From: Oceanirhabdus sp. W0125-5
GTDB lineage: Bacteria > Bacillota > Clostridia > Clostridiales > Clostridiaceae
Assembly (NCBI RefSeq): GCF_027938815.1
Contig: NZ_CP115913.1
Span: forward strand, 3,506,001 to 3,570,000
DNA length: 64,000 bases
Reading direction: 5' to 3'
How positions within the stretch are numbered: the first letter of the stretch is position 1; each line of letters starts with the position of its first letter. A model generated the notes under the pieces. It was not told where the DNA came from, did not search any database, and worked only from the letters and a program-made list of their open reading frames with translations. Positions 44,693 to 53,652 of the stretch are shown piece by piece. A program made the translations under genes and the position numbers.

Positions 44693-45676
44693 TTATTTCA
44701 TATAATCCAGAAGCTCTCCTCTATGCAAAATATATTTATCAACCAATGTCTTCTTTATTTCTTCAACTCTCTTATCACCATCTTGACTAGTATATTTAAA
44801 TTTAGCTTTTGTAATAAATTCATTGTCTAAAAAATGGTATGGTAACATATTCTGACCTTCATCTTTTGCCTTTGCTAAACAATCCTTTACTCTTCCTTTA
44901 TGTGTTTTATATATATGATCCTTAAATTCTTCTATTTTCCCTTTGTCTTTTAATAAATTCTTATTCCTCTGGGCAGTAATTGTAATAACTATTTCTGTAG
45001 ACTTAACATTTTCTAATTCTTCAAATACACTTTCAGTTAATCCTATTCCATCTAACCCTAATATTTTATCTGTTGGTACCGCTAGTTTATATGAAACTGC
45101 ATTTATGAGTTGTTTTTTCTTTAACATTTTAGCTACATCTTTAGTTATTATAGGTGTTATATCTAACATTCTTTTCCTATCAGTATGATATCTAGTAATT
45201 ATATTATTTAACTTTCTAATATTTGGTGCAGACAATGAAGTTAAATAAGCTATAGATACTTTTTTGACATGTCTTTCAAAAAATATTTTAAAATACGTAA
45301 ATACTTCTATCTCTTCATCTTTCTTTTTTTCTATTTTTACCGATTCAAAGCTTTTTTGATTTCTTCTATGCATATCATTTATGTCTTTTTTACGTCCAAG
45401 CCTCCCAAAAATAAAGTCACAATCATTAATATTATCACATTCAATTGGACTACCAATACTTTTGCCATATTCAAGTATTTCTATTAATGAATAATTAGGT
45501 CTATCCTCTAATAAAATGCAATTTTCTTTATTTATATTTTTCTTAATTATTCCTTTAAAATCTTTTTCGAATTCTTCAAAGCTTAAGTATATATCCTTGT
45601 AGTCTTCTTGCTTATTACTATTGATAAATTGTTCCCTTTTTAAATAATCTAATTTATAAAAATGTATAGTTGCCAT
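44693..45676 (-). CDS. soluble protein, first gene of a candidate defence pair
   Basis: The 327-aa protein starts MATIHFYKLDYLKREQ and has a mixed alpha/beta, lysine-rich sequence with no catalytic motif I recognise. Two stretches stand out: YLTSLSAPNIRKLNNIITRY and STEIVITITAQRNKNLL. It could sense a phage product and gate the membrane partner encoded 4 bases downstream. It is set between a type I restriction island and a prophage, a usual place for defence genes. Confidence 0.6.
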   Translation of the reverse strand: MATIHFYKLDYLKREQFINSNKQEDYKDIYLSFEEFEKDFKGIIKKNINKENCILLEDRPNYSLIEILEYGKSIGSPIECDNINDCDFIFGRLGRKKDINDMHRRNQKSFESVKIEKKKDEEIEVFTYFKIFFERHVKKVSIAYLTSLSAPNIRKLNNIITRYHTDRKRMLDITPIITKDVAKMLKKKQLINAVSYKLAVPTDKILGLDGIGLTESVFEELENVKSTEIVITITAQRNKNLLKDKGKIEEFKDHIYKTHKGRVKDCLAKAKDEGQNMLPYHFLDNEFITKAKFKYTSQDGDKRVEEIKKTLVDKYILHRGELLDYMK

Positions 45677-46272
45677 TTTACCTTCCCCTTTCTATATATT
45701 TATTCATATTCTTCAAATTATTTGCATTTCCTTCAAAATACACTAAATTTACTTATGAATTCTTAATTCAGAGGAAAGAATTTAATCAAATATAATTATT
45801 ATTCTATTATTTAAGTTACTACTAACATACCTATTATTTATTTTACTTAAATATTATTATATCCATATATATTTTAAAAAAACTTGGATTTCTACAAGTG
45901 CGTATCCTTTAACAAACAATCAATATAGATAGTGTCTATAACATTTGCATACTACCATTTTAACATGTCCAAATTTCCATTAAAATACTGTCATTTTAAC
46001 ACATTTATACCACATCTAACTTTTAGCCAGTGAACGTAGTCAACACCCCTTAGTGTTCTCTTGCTATTGTCAGTCACAGTCATTGCTATAAGTGGTGTCT
46101 ATATTAAATCCTTTTCTATGCTCTCTTATTAGGATTGTAGTTAGACTACAATCCTTCATTTAAACATTCACTTCTCTTCTAGCCTTAAAAGCTTTATATT
46201 ATGCATTACCATTCTTCTCCTTGACTTGTTAATTTATAGTATTTATTATTAGTATGAAAGGATGTGTGACAA
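45677..46272. other. gene-free region
   Basis: No ORF. It contains a perfect hairpin AGGATTGTAGT-TAG-ACTACAATCCT (46131-46155) that may be a terminator, and a GTGTTCTCTTGCTATTG segment at 46046-46062 recalling the CTTGCTAT ends of other dispersed repeats. Confidence 0.4.
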
Positions 46273-46470
46273 GTGGATGGTTTATTTGGTATAGTAATAA
46301 GCTCACTTCTTATTATAGGGACTACTGCAAAACCAAAATTGTTTTGGGAACATCCCAAAACTGTTAGAATTAGAAAATCATTCGGAGACAGTGATACAAC
46401 TAAAATATTTTTAGTTCTAGGAATTATTGGTGTTATTGTTGGTATAGCACGTGCCTTTAATTTCTTATAA
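46273..46470 (+). CDS. small two-helix membrane protein (Imm17-like)
   Basis: The 65-aa product has two hydrophobic segments (LFGIVISSLLIIGTTA; IFLVLGIIGVIVGIARA) joined by a KPKLFWEHPK…RIRKSFGDSD loop. This size and the S/R-F-G-D-x-x linker resemble small immunity membrane proteins such as Imm17, by general pattern only. Start is GTG 46273 with AAAGGA about 11 bases upstream. A stem (GTGCTGAGGA/TCTCAGCAC, 46484-46505) follows the stop. Confidence 0.5.
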   Translation: MDGLFGIVISSLLIIGTTAKPKLFWEHPKTVRIRKSFGDSDTTKIFLVLGIIGVIVGIARAFNFL

Positions 46471-46618
46471 TAGTGAATGATTCTAGTGCTGAGGAGTTTT
46501 CTCAGCACTCCCTATTATACTGTACTTCCCAAAATAAATTCCTTATCTCACAATATACACATATGTTGTATTAGCTACATGCTTTTCTAAAAAAATTACC
46601 ATCCAAGTCATATATAAT

Positions 46619-46772
46619 CTACGTAGCAAAATCATTTTTAGCTTTAACTCGCTTTACATCAATCTTATATTTACAATCAGCCAATTCTGATTCTATTTTC
46701 ATCTCCACTCTTATCAAACCTTTTTGCATTATGATAAATCTCATTAGCTATATCCACCATATCCAATTGCAT
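46619..46772 (-). pseudogene. internally deleted prophage gene
   Basis: It begins MQLDMVDIANEIYHNAKRFD with an ATG overlapping the upstream stop (TAATG). It then loses its middle and resumes out of frame as ESELADCKYKIDVKRVKAKN before a stop. This is the start and end pattern of a small coiled-coil phage protein of ~100+ aa. It is the last recognisable piece of the early operon. Confidence 0.5.
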
Positions 46773-47455
46773 TAGGTCACCACCCTCACAATGCAACTCT
46801 TATGAACTGCAGTATGTTTTTTATCAAATATAATATTGAAAGTATCTCCACTGTTGTATATCCTTGTTACTCTAGCTATAATCATGTCCCCTCTTAAACT
46901 AACTCGAACCATATCCCCTATATCAATCTCGTCACTATTAATTTCTTTTACTTCGTCCGATATGATCTCTAAAACTTCCTCCTCAATGCATTCAATTTCT
47001 TTTATATTATCAAATTCTAGCACCCAACCTTTAGGGTTAATACTTATTACTCCACCCTCATGCTCTACAAGAAGATTAAAATCTCCGTTCCTATGAATGA
47101 CTCTATTAGCTTGATATTTATTTTTAACTTCCTCTAACTTTTTCTTTTGTATCTCATTCAAGGCATTATTAAAATGAGGGAAATAGTACATAATTTTATC
47201 TTTTGGAAGTACTGGTATTTGATTATCTAAGGTGAATATATTTTTACCTTCAGCATCATAGTGAAAAGTTTTTATTATTTCATCTTCCTGTACCTCAATA
47301 CTAACTCTTCCACATGCATGAAGAATTTTTCTTATAACCCTTTCATCCTCCTTATATTGTTCCAATATTTTTTGCTGTTCTTCAGTTAACTTCTTCATTT
47401 CAAAAGTGTACGATTTAACGGCTTCTTGTGCACGTTTCAGCTGTTTTTGTATCAT
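46772..47455 (-). CDS. prophage early-region protein
   Basis: The 227-aa protein has an N-terminal coiled coil (EMKKLTEEQQKILEQYKEDE) and a C-terminal beta region (MVRVSLRGDMIIARVTRIY, HTAVHKSCIVRVV) like an SH3-type barrel. Function unknown. It overlaps the upstream 56-aa gene by ~40 bases, as is common in compact phage operons. Confidence 0.6.
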   Translation of the reverse strand: MIQKQLKRAQEAVKSYTFEMKKLTEEQQKILEQYKEDERVIRKILHACGRVSIEVQEDEIIKTFHYDAEGKNIFTLDNQIPVLPKDKIMYYFPHFNNALNEIQKKKLEEVKNKYQANRVIHRNGDFNLLVEHEGGVISINPKGWVLEFDNIKEIECIEEEVLEIISDEVKEINSDEIDIGDMVRVSLRGDMIIARVTRIYNSGDTFNIIFDKKHTAVHKSCIVRVVT

Positions 47456-47585
47456 TTTTAGCCTTTTTTATTACAGAATCAATATTTATTGATCTTTTTT
47501 CAGTCTTTTGCATTTCTAATAAATCAAATATTGAAATTTGCCCAGGAAGCATTATATTCTCTTCATATTTTTTCTTTTTACCCAT
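47415..47585 (-). CDS. small prophage protein
   Basis: 56 aa, starting MGKKKKYEENIMLPGQISIF followed by DLL. The GQISIFDL motif is frequent in small proteins of clostridial phage replication regions. Start 47585 overlaps by one base the stop of the 47-aa gene upstream. The long overlap with the next gene is acceptable for phage, but the C-terminus could be mis-set. Confidence 0.55.
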   Translation of the reverse strand: MGKKKKYEENIMLPGQISIFDLLEMQKTEKRSINIDSVIKKAKNDTKTAETCTRSR

Positions 47586-47728
47586 CAATCTATCACTTCG
47601 CAATCTTTAATTCTCACAATACCTACTTTCTTTTTCTTAGAAACCTTATATCCACCTCTAACTTCTTGAATAAGATTATAAACTTTCCCTATCTCGTTTT
47701 CATACCAGTCACCTTTATGAGCATCCAT
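47585..47728 (-). CDS. 47-aa prophage protein
   Basis: Short frame from ATG 47728: MDAHKGDWYENEIGKVYNLI, then VSKKKKVGIVRIKDCEVID. The pattern is that of a small phage protein (often longer elsewhere). An AAGGGATAAAAAG stretch upstream may be the ribosome binding site. Coupled to the next gene by TGATG. Confidence 0.55.
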   Translation of the reverse strand: MDAHKGDWYENEIGKVYNLIQEVRGGYKVSKKKKVGIVRIKDCEVID

Positions 47729-47753
47729 AATAATTATCTTTTTATCCCTTTAA

Positions 47754-47957
47754 TCACCAGCTATGTCTTTTAATAATTTTATTTATATCCCTAAGGATTC
47801 TTTTTTCTTCTCTAATATCTTTAGTGAAAATTTCCTTTTTTGTTGGTTCCTCATTCACTTTAGATTCGATCTTTCTTTTTTCTATTTGAACTTCTAATGC
47901 ATGTTTAATCGCATACCATTCCTTGTATTTAAATTCCATTGATATCTTATTTCCCAT
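47754..47957 (-). CDS. prophage early-region protein
   Basis: 67 aa from ATG 47957 (GGAGGTAGTT just upstream; longer start at 47969 is less likely). Basic and helical (MEFKYKEWYAIKHALEVQIE, REEKRILRDINKIIKRH). Function unknown. Confidence 0.55.
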   Translation of the reverse strand: MGNKISMEFKYKEWYAIKHALEVQIEKRKIESKVNEEPTKKEIFTKDIREEKRILRDINKIIKRHSW

Positions 47958-48112
47958 AACTACCTCCACTTGAAATATGAGAGCTTGTACACTTGCAAAT
48001 AACTTGTCTACAAGCCCCTTGCCTAATTTAATTGTTGCAAGTTTTAATTAAGTCAATTCAAATATAGTTCCACCCTAGGATTTTCACCATAATGTATACT
48101 TTGGTGTGATGA

Positions 48113-48196
48113 CTATTCCGTTTTTGCATACTCTATTTCTAGCTTTAGCTTTGGTTCTCCTGGAATATTTAAGATTACACTATTACTAGTCTGCAA
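48113..48196 (-). CDS. possible 27-aa prophage peptide
   Basis: A TTG at 48196 lies 8 bases after GGGAGGAA inside the end of the preceding gene and opens SNSVILNIPGEPKLKLEIEY plus AKTE. The beta-strand-like composition looks coding. Unrecognised; could be the end of a deleted gene. Confidence 0.35.
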   Translation of the reverse strand: MQTSNSVILNIPGEPKLKLEIEYAKTE

Positions 48197-48593
48197 ACAA
48201 CATTCCTCCCATACACACTCTAACTATGTCTACTCTGTCATATTTTCTATTCAAATTTTTCTTAATATGTTTACACAGCTTATATACATCTAATTGATTG
48301 ATTCCTAGCAAGTTCCTTATCTCATTACTTGTATATTCTCTCCTATTGAATAATTTAAATAGTTTAGATTGCATCTCCATCTTCAATTTCATATCCTCAG
48401 GTTGTTTAAGTATTTCAAACTTTAATCTGTCATTTGAGCTATAACTTATAATTTCTTTTGGATTAATGTTATGCCTTATACACGCTTCTTCAAAAGCTTC
48501 CGGTAAGCACTCTATAGTTTCTTTCCACGTATTCTCTTTTGTATGTATTACACTAGTTGTTGCTGTATTAATAATTTTTTTAACTTTATCCAT
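48186..48593 (-). CDS. prophage early-region protein with HTH-like C-terminus
   Basis: 135 aa from ATG 48593. The C-terminal half has NRREYTSNEIRNLLGINQLD followed by LCKHIKKNLNRKYDRV, which reads like a helix-turn-helix. Possible role in replication or late regulation of the prophage; unassigned. Confidence 0.55.
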   Translation of the reverse strand: MDKVKKIINTATTSVIHTKENTWKETIECLPEAFEEACIRHNINPKEIISYSSNDRLKFEILKQPEDMKLKMEMQSKLFKLFNRREYTSNEIRNLLGINQLDVYKLCKHIKKNLNRKYDRVDIVRVCMGGMLFAD

Positions 48594-48662
48594 ATCCTCA
48601 CCTATTTCTTCAATTCTGATATACACTTTTTGCAAATATTCTTGCCCTTATTTCATTCAATT

Positions 48663-49466
48663 TCACTCAACAACAATTTCAATTTTCTTATTTAATGCAC
48701 TTTCAAGTACTTTACAATACTTTCTTAAACCAATTTTAAAACATTCATTTGCTGCTACTACTGTTATTTTAGTATCATCTCGAATAACAGTATTTTCAAA
48801 CCATGTTTTATATGCAATTTCACTAAGAACTTTACTTTCAAATATTTTTCTATGAATATCACTGGGAAAAGAGTTTGGTAATGATGAGCCTTTATTCTTT
48901 TCTCCATCTTCTTCTAATTCTTTATCTTCTTTTTTATCTTTATCTTCCTCTTTATCTTCTTCTGTTGAGTTACGTAACGTTACATTTTCATTACCACCAT
49001 TACTTGTAATGTTTTCTCCTGTTACATACTCCCCTAACTCCTCTTCATTACCAGTTTTTTTAGATGATTCCTGTAACATTTTCTTTTTCTCTCTATGCTT
49101 TGCAACTCTTTTTCTGTTTTGCTCTCGAATCTTTTTCATGCCATCAATATTCTGATGTTTTTCCCAGTTAGAAATATTAATTATTTGTTTTTCATCAACT
49201 TCAATCATTCCAAAAGTTCTTAGAGTTTCCAATGATAATCTCACAGTATTTAACGGTCTGTTGAATACTGTTGCTAACATTTCAACTGTGTATGGAATAT
49301 TCTCAGATAAATAAATATATCCATTATTATTAGCTTTCCCAGCAAGAACTAAAAGCTTAATCCAAATAATTAATATGGTATCTTTCTCCGGCATAGACTC
49401 AATTAATTTAATTTTTTCATCATCAAACATCGTTGTTGTTAGTTTTATCCATTTAATCTCTGACAT
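48663..49466 (-). CDS. phage replisome organizer
   Basis: 267 aa. The N-terminal ~120 residues match the Phage_rep_org_N winged-helix domain (SEIKWIKLTTTMFDDEKIKL, then TVEMLATVFNRPLNTVRLSL and FGMIEVDEKQI). An acidic, low-complexity linker follows (EEDKEEDKDKKEDKELEED). The C-terminal end (SEIAYKTWFENTVI) resembles the DnaA N-terminal domain used to bind the helicase loader. It initiates prophage DNA replication. Starts 3 bases after the Rha gene stop. Confidence 0.8.
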   Translation of the reverse strand: MSEIKWIKLTTTMFDDEKIKLIESMPEKDTILIIWIKLLVLAGKANNNGYIYLSENIPYTVEMLATVFNRPLNTVRLSLETLRTFGMIEVDEKQIINISNWEKHQNIDGMKKIREQNRKRVAKHREKKKMLQESSKKTGNEEELGEYVTGENITSNGGNENVTLRNSTEEDKEEDKDKKEDKELEEDGEKNKGSSLPNSFPSDIHRKIFESKVLSEIAYKTWFENTVIRDDTKITVVAANECFKIGLRKYCKVLESALNKKIEIVVE

Positions 49467-49468
49467 TG

Positions 49469-50215
49469 TTAGTCCTCCTTAGTTGCTCCAACATCACTGA
49501 AAACTAATTGATTATTTGCCTTCTCAATTAATCTTAATAACTCTCCATTTGGAGACCATTTTCTAATTAAATTCAATGAAGTTTGAAAGTCTTTTTTCAA
49601 AGTGTTATGGTAGGATGTTATATTAAAGTATCCCTTATAATCCCTCCATAAAGCTCTGTATACCTTAGCTCTCAAAGTTTTATCTAAATACGCTGGAAAT
49701 TCTTTTCCATAGCATACCTTCTTTACTCTACAATCAACTTCTTTTTTTATGGTTACCTCTTGCCCATAATCAATCACCATGTTATTTTCTATGTGCCGAA
49801 CCTTTCCATCTAAATCATTTAATTTATTATCATGCTGTTCTAAAACTTCATACTGTAACTTTAACTGATCCATAGGTGAAAGTTGTTTTTGGCTTCTAAT
49901 CTTTTCCTCCATTTTGTTAAACGCTTGAATATATTTCATTTTCCAGTCTAGAGCTTTGTTGCCAGTGAACCCCATTACTAATAAAGAAAAACCATCTCTA
50001 GTTAGTAAGTATTCCTTATTTAACTTTCCACTTAAATCCTTGTACTCATGGGGGATAAAGTACTGAACCGATTTTTCGGTTGAGTTAATTCCTTCAATAA
50101 TTCCATCTATTTTTTCTATTACGTGGCCATGTCTTTTCTCAAAATTCAATGATACTTCTCTACTTCCGACTATTAATTTTCCATTCTCTTCAACAACATT
50201 TATCAATTCTTTCAA
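49469..50215 (-). CDS. Rha family phage regulatory protein with ORF6C-like C-terminus
   Basis: 248 aa. Residues ~15-95 are the Rha domain (VSLNFEKRHGHVIEKID; DGFSLLVMGFTGNKALDWKM). The C-terminal part (YRALWRDYKGYFNITSYH, FQTSLNLIRKW) matches the ORF6C/antirepressor type. Rha-type proteins control lysogenic or lytic choice. GGAGGAATATAACTTG gives the site; the start codon is probably the TTG at 50215. Confidence 0.8.
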   Translation of the reverse strand: MKELINVVEENGKLIVGSREVSLNFEKRHGHVIEKIDGIIEGINSTEKSVQYFIPHEYKDLSGKLNKEYLLTRDGFSLLVMGFTGNKALDWKMKYIQAFNKMEEKIRSQKQLSPMDQLKLQYEVLEQHDNKLNDLDGKVRHIENNMVIDYGQEVTIKKEVDCRVKKVCYGKEFPAYLDKTLRAKVYRALWRDYKGYFNITSYHNTLKKDFQTSLNLIRKWSPNGELLRLIEKANNQLVFSDVGATKED

Positions 50216-50404
50216 GTTATATTCCTCCTAAAAATTTTTCTCTACTAACACTGACACTTCTGTAACTTTATTTACATTTATATCTTTAGTGGAGGTCTTT
50301 ACAAAAGAAGATTTACTTTCAGTTTCTTTTTCATAAAACCGACCTCCACGAATACTCCTAATTTTTACGCAAATACTTAGATTGTGGTAATTTACCCTAT
50401 TGGA

Positions 50405-50413
50405 TGCTATAAT
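50405..50413 (+). promoter_or_regulatory. extended -10 promoter for candidate sRNA
   Basis: ATGCTATAAT: a consensus TATAAT (50408-50413) with the TG of an extended -10. No good -35. Points away from the minus-strand operon. Confidence 0.45.
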
Positions 50414-50419
50414 AGGGCT

Positions 50420-50495
50420 AAGTACTTTACCAAGTACATTTGAATTTAAAGTTTTTATCTATGAAGAACGCTTGGCGGAGCGTTTTTCTTTTTTA
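50420..50495 (+). ncRNA. candidate prophage sRNA, antisense to the recT-rha spacer
   Basis: Downstream of the TGCTATAAT box is a perfect hairpin (GTACTT-TACC-AAGTAC, ~50432-50447). After ~20 bases comes a terminator, AACGCT-TGGCGG-AGCGTT, then TTTCTTTTTT. A promoter, hairpin and plus-strand terminator inside the 290-base gene-free gap of a minus-strand operon suggest a ~75-nt RNA. It would be antisense to the operon mRNA between recT and rha. Confidence 0.5.
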
Positions 50496-50503
50496 TATTC
50501 CAC

Positions 50504-51361
50504 TTATTTTTCTCCCTTCTCTTCATGATTAATTGAATACTCTGTGTTAATATACGCATCTCCAAAACCAACTTCGGGTTCTTTAACAGTACTAACTCCA
50601 TTATCCCTTTGCAGTCCCTCAAGTATCTTTTGACTTTCTTGTTGCTCTATACTAATTGGCATATACTTAATTAATTTTAGAATTACAGTTTTCAATCCCA
50701 TAGATACATAATGATCCGCCCATGGTCCGAATACTTTGTTTTGCTTATTTTTACTCTTAGTAAATCGATCTCTATGTTTATCCATTTGAGCTCTAGACAT
50801 TACGACAAATCCAGTACCACCATCTTTAAGCTTATAGCATGCATAAAAATGTGTTATTTTACTTTCATCATCTTCTCCACATGGAATATGGCGTAACTTT
50901 TCATCTAGTCCATATGCATACTCAAACTCATCTCCGGAATAAACCTCATGTGCTGTTATTGTACTGACTGCTCCAGTCCTTCTCACTAAATCTAATGCAC
51001 CTTTATAGCCTATCTGGAATTGAGCTTCGAATTTACTTGTTTTGCCATTCCAAAAGGGTACTATGTATGCATGCCCTAACAAATTTGGTTCCAGGCCTAA
51101 AGTAGCACAGTTTACAATCGCACCAACCACTGTATCAGGTGAACATTCCATAATCTTAGGGTTTCTACTCACTGCATTGAGTCCAACACGACATAATCGC
51201 TCTGGCGTAACATGTTTAGGTACCAAACTTTCAATTGCTTTAAACTGCTGTTTAAGCTGTTTTACAAGAACATTTTGAAACCCATTTCCTTGCGCTAACC
51301 CTTTTGAATTATCTGTTTTTTTAGCTAACTTCTCTTTAACAGTTGATGTGTTTACTGGCAT
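50504..51361 (-). CDS. recT: RecT family single-strand annealing recombinase
   Basis: 285 aa. RecT signature segments: LCRVGLNAVSRNPKIMECSP, ATLGLEPNLLGHAYIVPFWN, FQIGYKGALDLVRRTG and WADHYVSMGLKTVILKLIKY. It pairs with the YqaJ-type exonuclease two genes upstream, as in Rac/SPP1-like Red systems, to recombine phage DNA ends. Start 51361 overlaps the upstream 60-aa gene. Confidence 0.95.
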   Translation of the reverse strand: MPVNTSTVKEKLAKKTDNSKGLAQGNGFQNVLVKQLKQQFKAIESLVPKHVTPERLCRVGLNAVSRNPKIMECSPDTVVGAIVNCATLGLEPNLLGHAYIVPFWNGKTSKFEAQFQIGYKGALDLVRRTGAVSTITAHEVYSGDEFEYAYGLDEKLRHIPCGEDDESKITHFYACYKLKDGGTGFVVMSRAQMDKHRDRFTKSKNKQNKVFGPWADHYVSMGLKTVILKLIKYMPISIEQQESQKILEGLQRDNGVSTVKEPEVGFGDAYINTEYSINHEEKGEK

Positions 51362-51534
51362 TTTTCATCTTCCTCCTTACACTTAAAAATTAATTTATCT
51401 TCTTCACTGTCATAAGCTATTCCAGTGATATAAAACTCTCTATTTTCATTATCATAAATTTTAAAGTTACCTTTATTTAATTCATTAAGTTGAGAATTTA
51501 TTGAACCTAATAAAACATCCAAAGCTCTAATCAT
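51352..51534 (-). CDS. small protein between exonuclease and recT
   Basis: 60 aa, helix then beta (LLGSINSQLNELNKGNFKIY, EFYITGIAYDSEEDKLIFKC). Overlaps both neighbours by 10 and 1 bases. Unknown function, typical phage accessory gene; possibly linked to recombination by position. Confidence 0.7.
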   Translation of the reverse strand: MIRALDVLLGSINSQLNELNKGNFKIYDNENREFYITGIAYDSEEDKLIFKCKEEDEKCQ

Positions 51535-52478
51535 TATGAAACCTCCTTAATTGAAAATCTTCTGCTAATTGAAGTTTTACAGTACTTTTCATAAATATCA
51601 GGATGATCTATCTTTAAATTTTTACTATCAAGTCTATTAGAATTAACATTCTTCCAACTGATTTTGTATGTATCAACAGTTGCTTTTTCATGCGCTCCAA
51701 TCATAACTTTAATTTTATTTTCACACTCTGCTATTTCTCCTTTTAATTTTGATTCCTCTGCTTTCAACTTATTTCGTTTTTCAATAAGCTCTGCCGCTTC
51801 ATAATCAAGTAGTATTTCTTCAGTATCAATAGCTTCTGGATACATCATTTTTAACACTTGAGTTGATGCTTCACTTCCATCAATTACTGGTGGATTTTTT
51901 ATTTTAATATGATTTTCCCAAAAATCTTTCTCAATATTTATTAAATATTCAATTATCTCTTGATCCCTTTGTATTTCTTTCCAAACAAACTTATTTCCGC
52001 CTATCAATGTAGCTATATATCCTTTCTCGCAACCTGTTACCGCTAGATAATGTTGTACTTGTAGCAAATAACTTTCAGGAATCACATCATCTTTCCATTC
52101 ACCGTCCTTATATGCACTAGCTGTCTTACACTCAAGCAAAGCATTCTCTCCAACTATTACCCGATCCAGATTAGCAAGCATCCATGGGTACTCTTTATGC
52201 TGTAGTATAAAGTTTTTTCTCCTTACTTTCTTTCCTGTTCTTTTTTCAAATTCTTTTGCTACTGTATCCTCCATTACTGTTCCCCAATATGCTGCTTCAC
52301 TCTCAATATCCTCATTTGGTAATTCTCCAACTTTATCAAGATATACCGATATTGGAGATTTCCATTTATTAAGCCCACATATAGCTCCAACATCTGAACC
52401 ACCTAAGCCCTTTTTTCTGAGTTCAAGCCACTCTTCTCTTGATACTCCATTGGTTTTAGATAAAATTTTAAAATTCAC
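51534..52478 (-). CDS. YqaJ family (lambda-exonuclease-like) viral recombinase exonuclease
   Basis: 314 aa. GLGGSDVGAICGLNKWKSP near residue 30 is the YqaJ signature, ANLDRVIVG holds the catalytic D, and LLECKTA near 135 is the E-x-K of the nuclease. It digests the 5' strand to give 3' tails for RecT. The C-terminal third is a coiled coil (LIEKRNKLKAEESKLKGEIA) and a short tail. Confidence 0.9.
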   Translation of the reverse strand: MNFKILSKTNGVSREEWLELRKKGLGGSDVGAICGLNKWKSPISVYLDKVGELPNEDIESEAAYWGTVMEDTVAKEFEKRTGKKVRRKNFILQHKEYPWMLANLDRVIVGENALLECKTASAYKDGEWKDDVIPESYLLQVQHYLAVTGCEKGYIATLIGGNKFVWKEIQRDQEIIEYLINIEKDFWENHIKIKNPPVIDGSEASTQVLKMMYPEAIDTEEILLDYEAAELIEKRNKLKAEESKLKGEIAECENKIKVMIGAHEKATVDTYKISWKNVNSNRLDSKNLKIDHPDIYEKYCKTSISRRFSIKEVS

Positions 52479-52663
52479 ATCATTTCCTCCTATTCTTCAA
52501 AAACTAACCTCTTACTATTTTTCACCCTAATTCTACTGAATTTTTTTGTAATATTCTTTTAGTAACTTGAATATCATATAGTGAGTAAGTGTTTTTTGTT
52601 GCAGAAAAATTGCTCAAAAAAATATGTACCCACTTTTTCATCATTAGTCTATAGATAGTAGCT

Positions 52664-52834
52664 TTAGTTATTTTTCTTTTCTTCTTCCTCAAACTTCTTT
52701 GCTAAAGCACGAAGTTCTGATTCATTTAGTTTATCAGCAATTAACCCAATCAATGTTTGTGAGTATCTATTATGAAACTCTTCTAAATTCTCCTTTGCAG
52801 GATGTCTACAGGTTACTGATAAAACTTTTCTCAT
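52664..52834 (-). CDS. 56-aa prophage protein
   Basis: GGAGGTAGTT precedes ATG 52834. The product (MRKVLSVTCRHPAKENLEEF … SELRALAKKFEEEEKKNN) is a helical, charged protein of a type common in clostridial phages upstream of the recombination genes. Function unknown. Confidence 0.65.
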   Translation of the reverse strand: MRKVLSVTCRHPAKENLEEFHNRYSQTLIGLIADKLNESELRALAKKFEEEEKKNN

Positions 52835-52954
52835 AACTACCTCCTTACTTAAATTTATTCAATATCATCCTTGGTTATTCTAATCACTAAAGTCTAAGAC
52901 TTATTAAATCGTACATGTATGTCAAAATTACCATTGATTAATCCCTCAAAATTC

Positions 52955-53170
52955 CTATTCCTCATCATCTATATCCACCAGTTCATCTAAAGTACAACAA
53001 AGAACTTTGCTAAGTTTAACAAGTACTCTAACTGTTGGATTATCATACTTTCCACTTTCAAGCTCACTAATATACCCCCTTGCAACTCCACTTTTCAATG
53101 AGAGCTGCCGCCTTGATAGTTTCTTCTTTTTTCTTAATTCTTCAATTTTTAATCTCATAGCTAACTCCAT
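52955..53170 (-). CDS. HTH-XRE family regulator
   Basis: 71 aa made of one Cro/CI HTH: LSRRQLSLKSGVARGYISEL, ESGKYDNPTVRVLVKLS, LCCTLDEL. A candidate Cro or secondary regulator of the prophage early operon. GGGGTG lies before ATG 53170. Confidence 0.8.
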   Translation of the reverse strand: MELAMRLKIEELRKKKKLSRRQLSLKSGVARGYISELESGKYDNPTVRVLVKLSKVLCCTLDELVDIDDEE

Positions 53171-53219
53171 AAAAACACCCCATTAATTTACATGTATTAA
53201 ATTTGAATTTTTGGACAAA

Positions 53220-53450
53220 CTAATAATTAATTGAACTACTTATTTTCATTTTGCTAATTTCGTCATTAAAAAAAATATTATCTATAGACTTATTAAAAAT
53301 CTTTGATATTTTTCTAGCTTCTTCTACTGTGAAATCTGATTTACCATTGATTTTAAGATTGAATGAACTTTCTGATATCTCAAGGATTTCAGCTATATTC
53401 TTCTGTGTTAAATTAGCACCTCTAATTAGACCTTTTAAATTACAGTACAT
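53220..53450 (-). CDS. HTH protein, candidate Cro (DUF739-like)
   Basis: 76 aa. LTQKNIAEILEISESSFNLK, INGKSDFTVEEARKISKIF is a phage-type HTH close to the DUF739/Cro group. First gene of the leftward early operon, divergent from the repressor at 53653, as expected for Cro. AAGGAGGTGG precedes its ATG. Confidence 0.8.
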   Translation of the reverse strand: MYCNLKGLIRGANLTQKNIAEILEISESSFNLKINGKSDFTVEEARKISKIFNKSIDNIFFNDEISKMKISSSINY

Positions 53451-53464
53451 AGTTCCACCTCCTT

Positions 53465-53640
53465 CTAATTAGCATTTTGAAAATTATCGATATGTTAATT
53501 ATATATTAGCAAATTGTTAATTTCAATAGTATTATTTGAATTTTCATTAAAAAATATTCATTTAGCTAATTTTCATTTTAAAATTTTCAAATAGTTTATA
53601 ATTGTATATATAGATTATTTAGACACTAGAACTTATGTAA
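53465..53640. promoter_or_regulatory. divergent lysogeny switch region with operator-like repeats
   Basis: Between the Cro-like and CI-like genes. Related words recur: TTAGCATTTTGAAAA, TTAGCAAATTGTTAA, TTAGCTAATTTTCA and AAATTTTCAAATAG. TTAGC-centred half-sites with TTTTCA/TGAAAA are likely operators; both promoters must lie here, but the boxes are not clear. Confidence 0.5.
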
Positions 53641-53652
53641 TGAGGTGATGAG

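Noticed and set aside
44218..45676. Two-gene module as Kiwa
   Set aside because: Gene order (soluble first, membrane second) and sequence do not match KwaA-KwaB clearly enough to name it.
46206..46508. Minus-strand frame of 100 codons
   Set aside because: Antisense to the two-helix membrane protein gene and its hairpin; no ribosome binding site.
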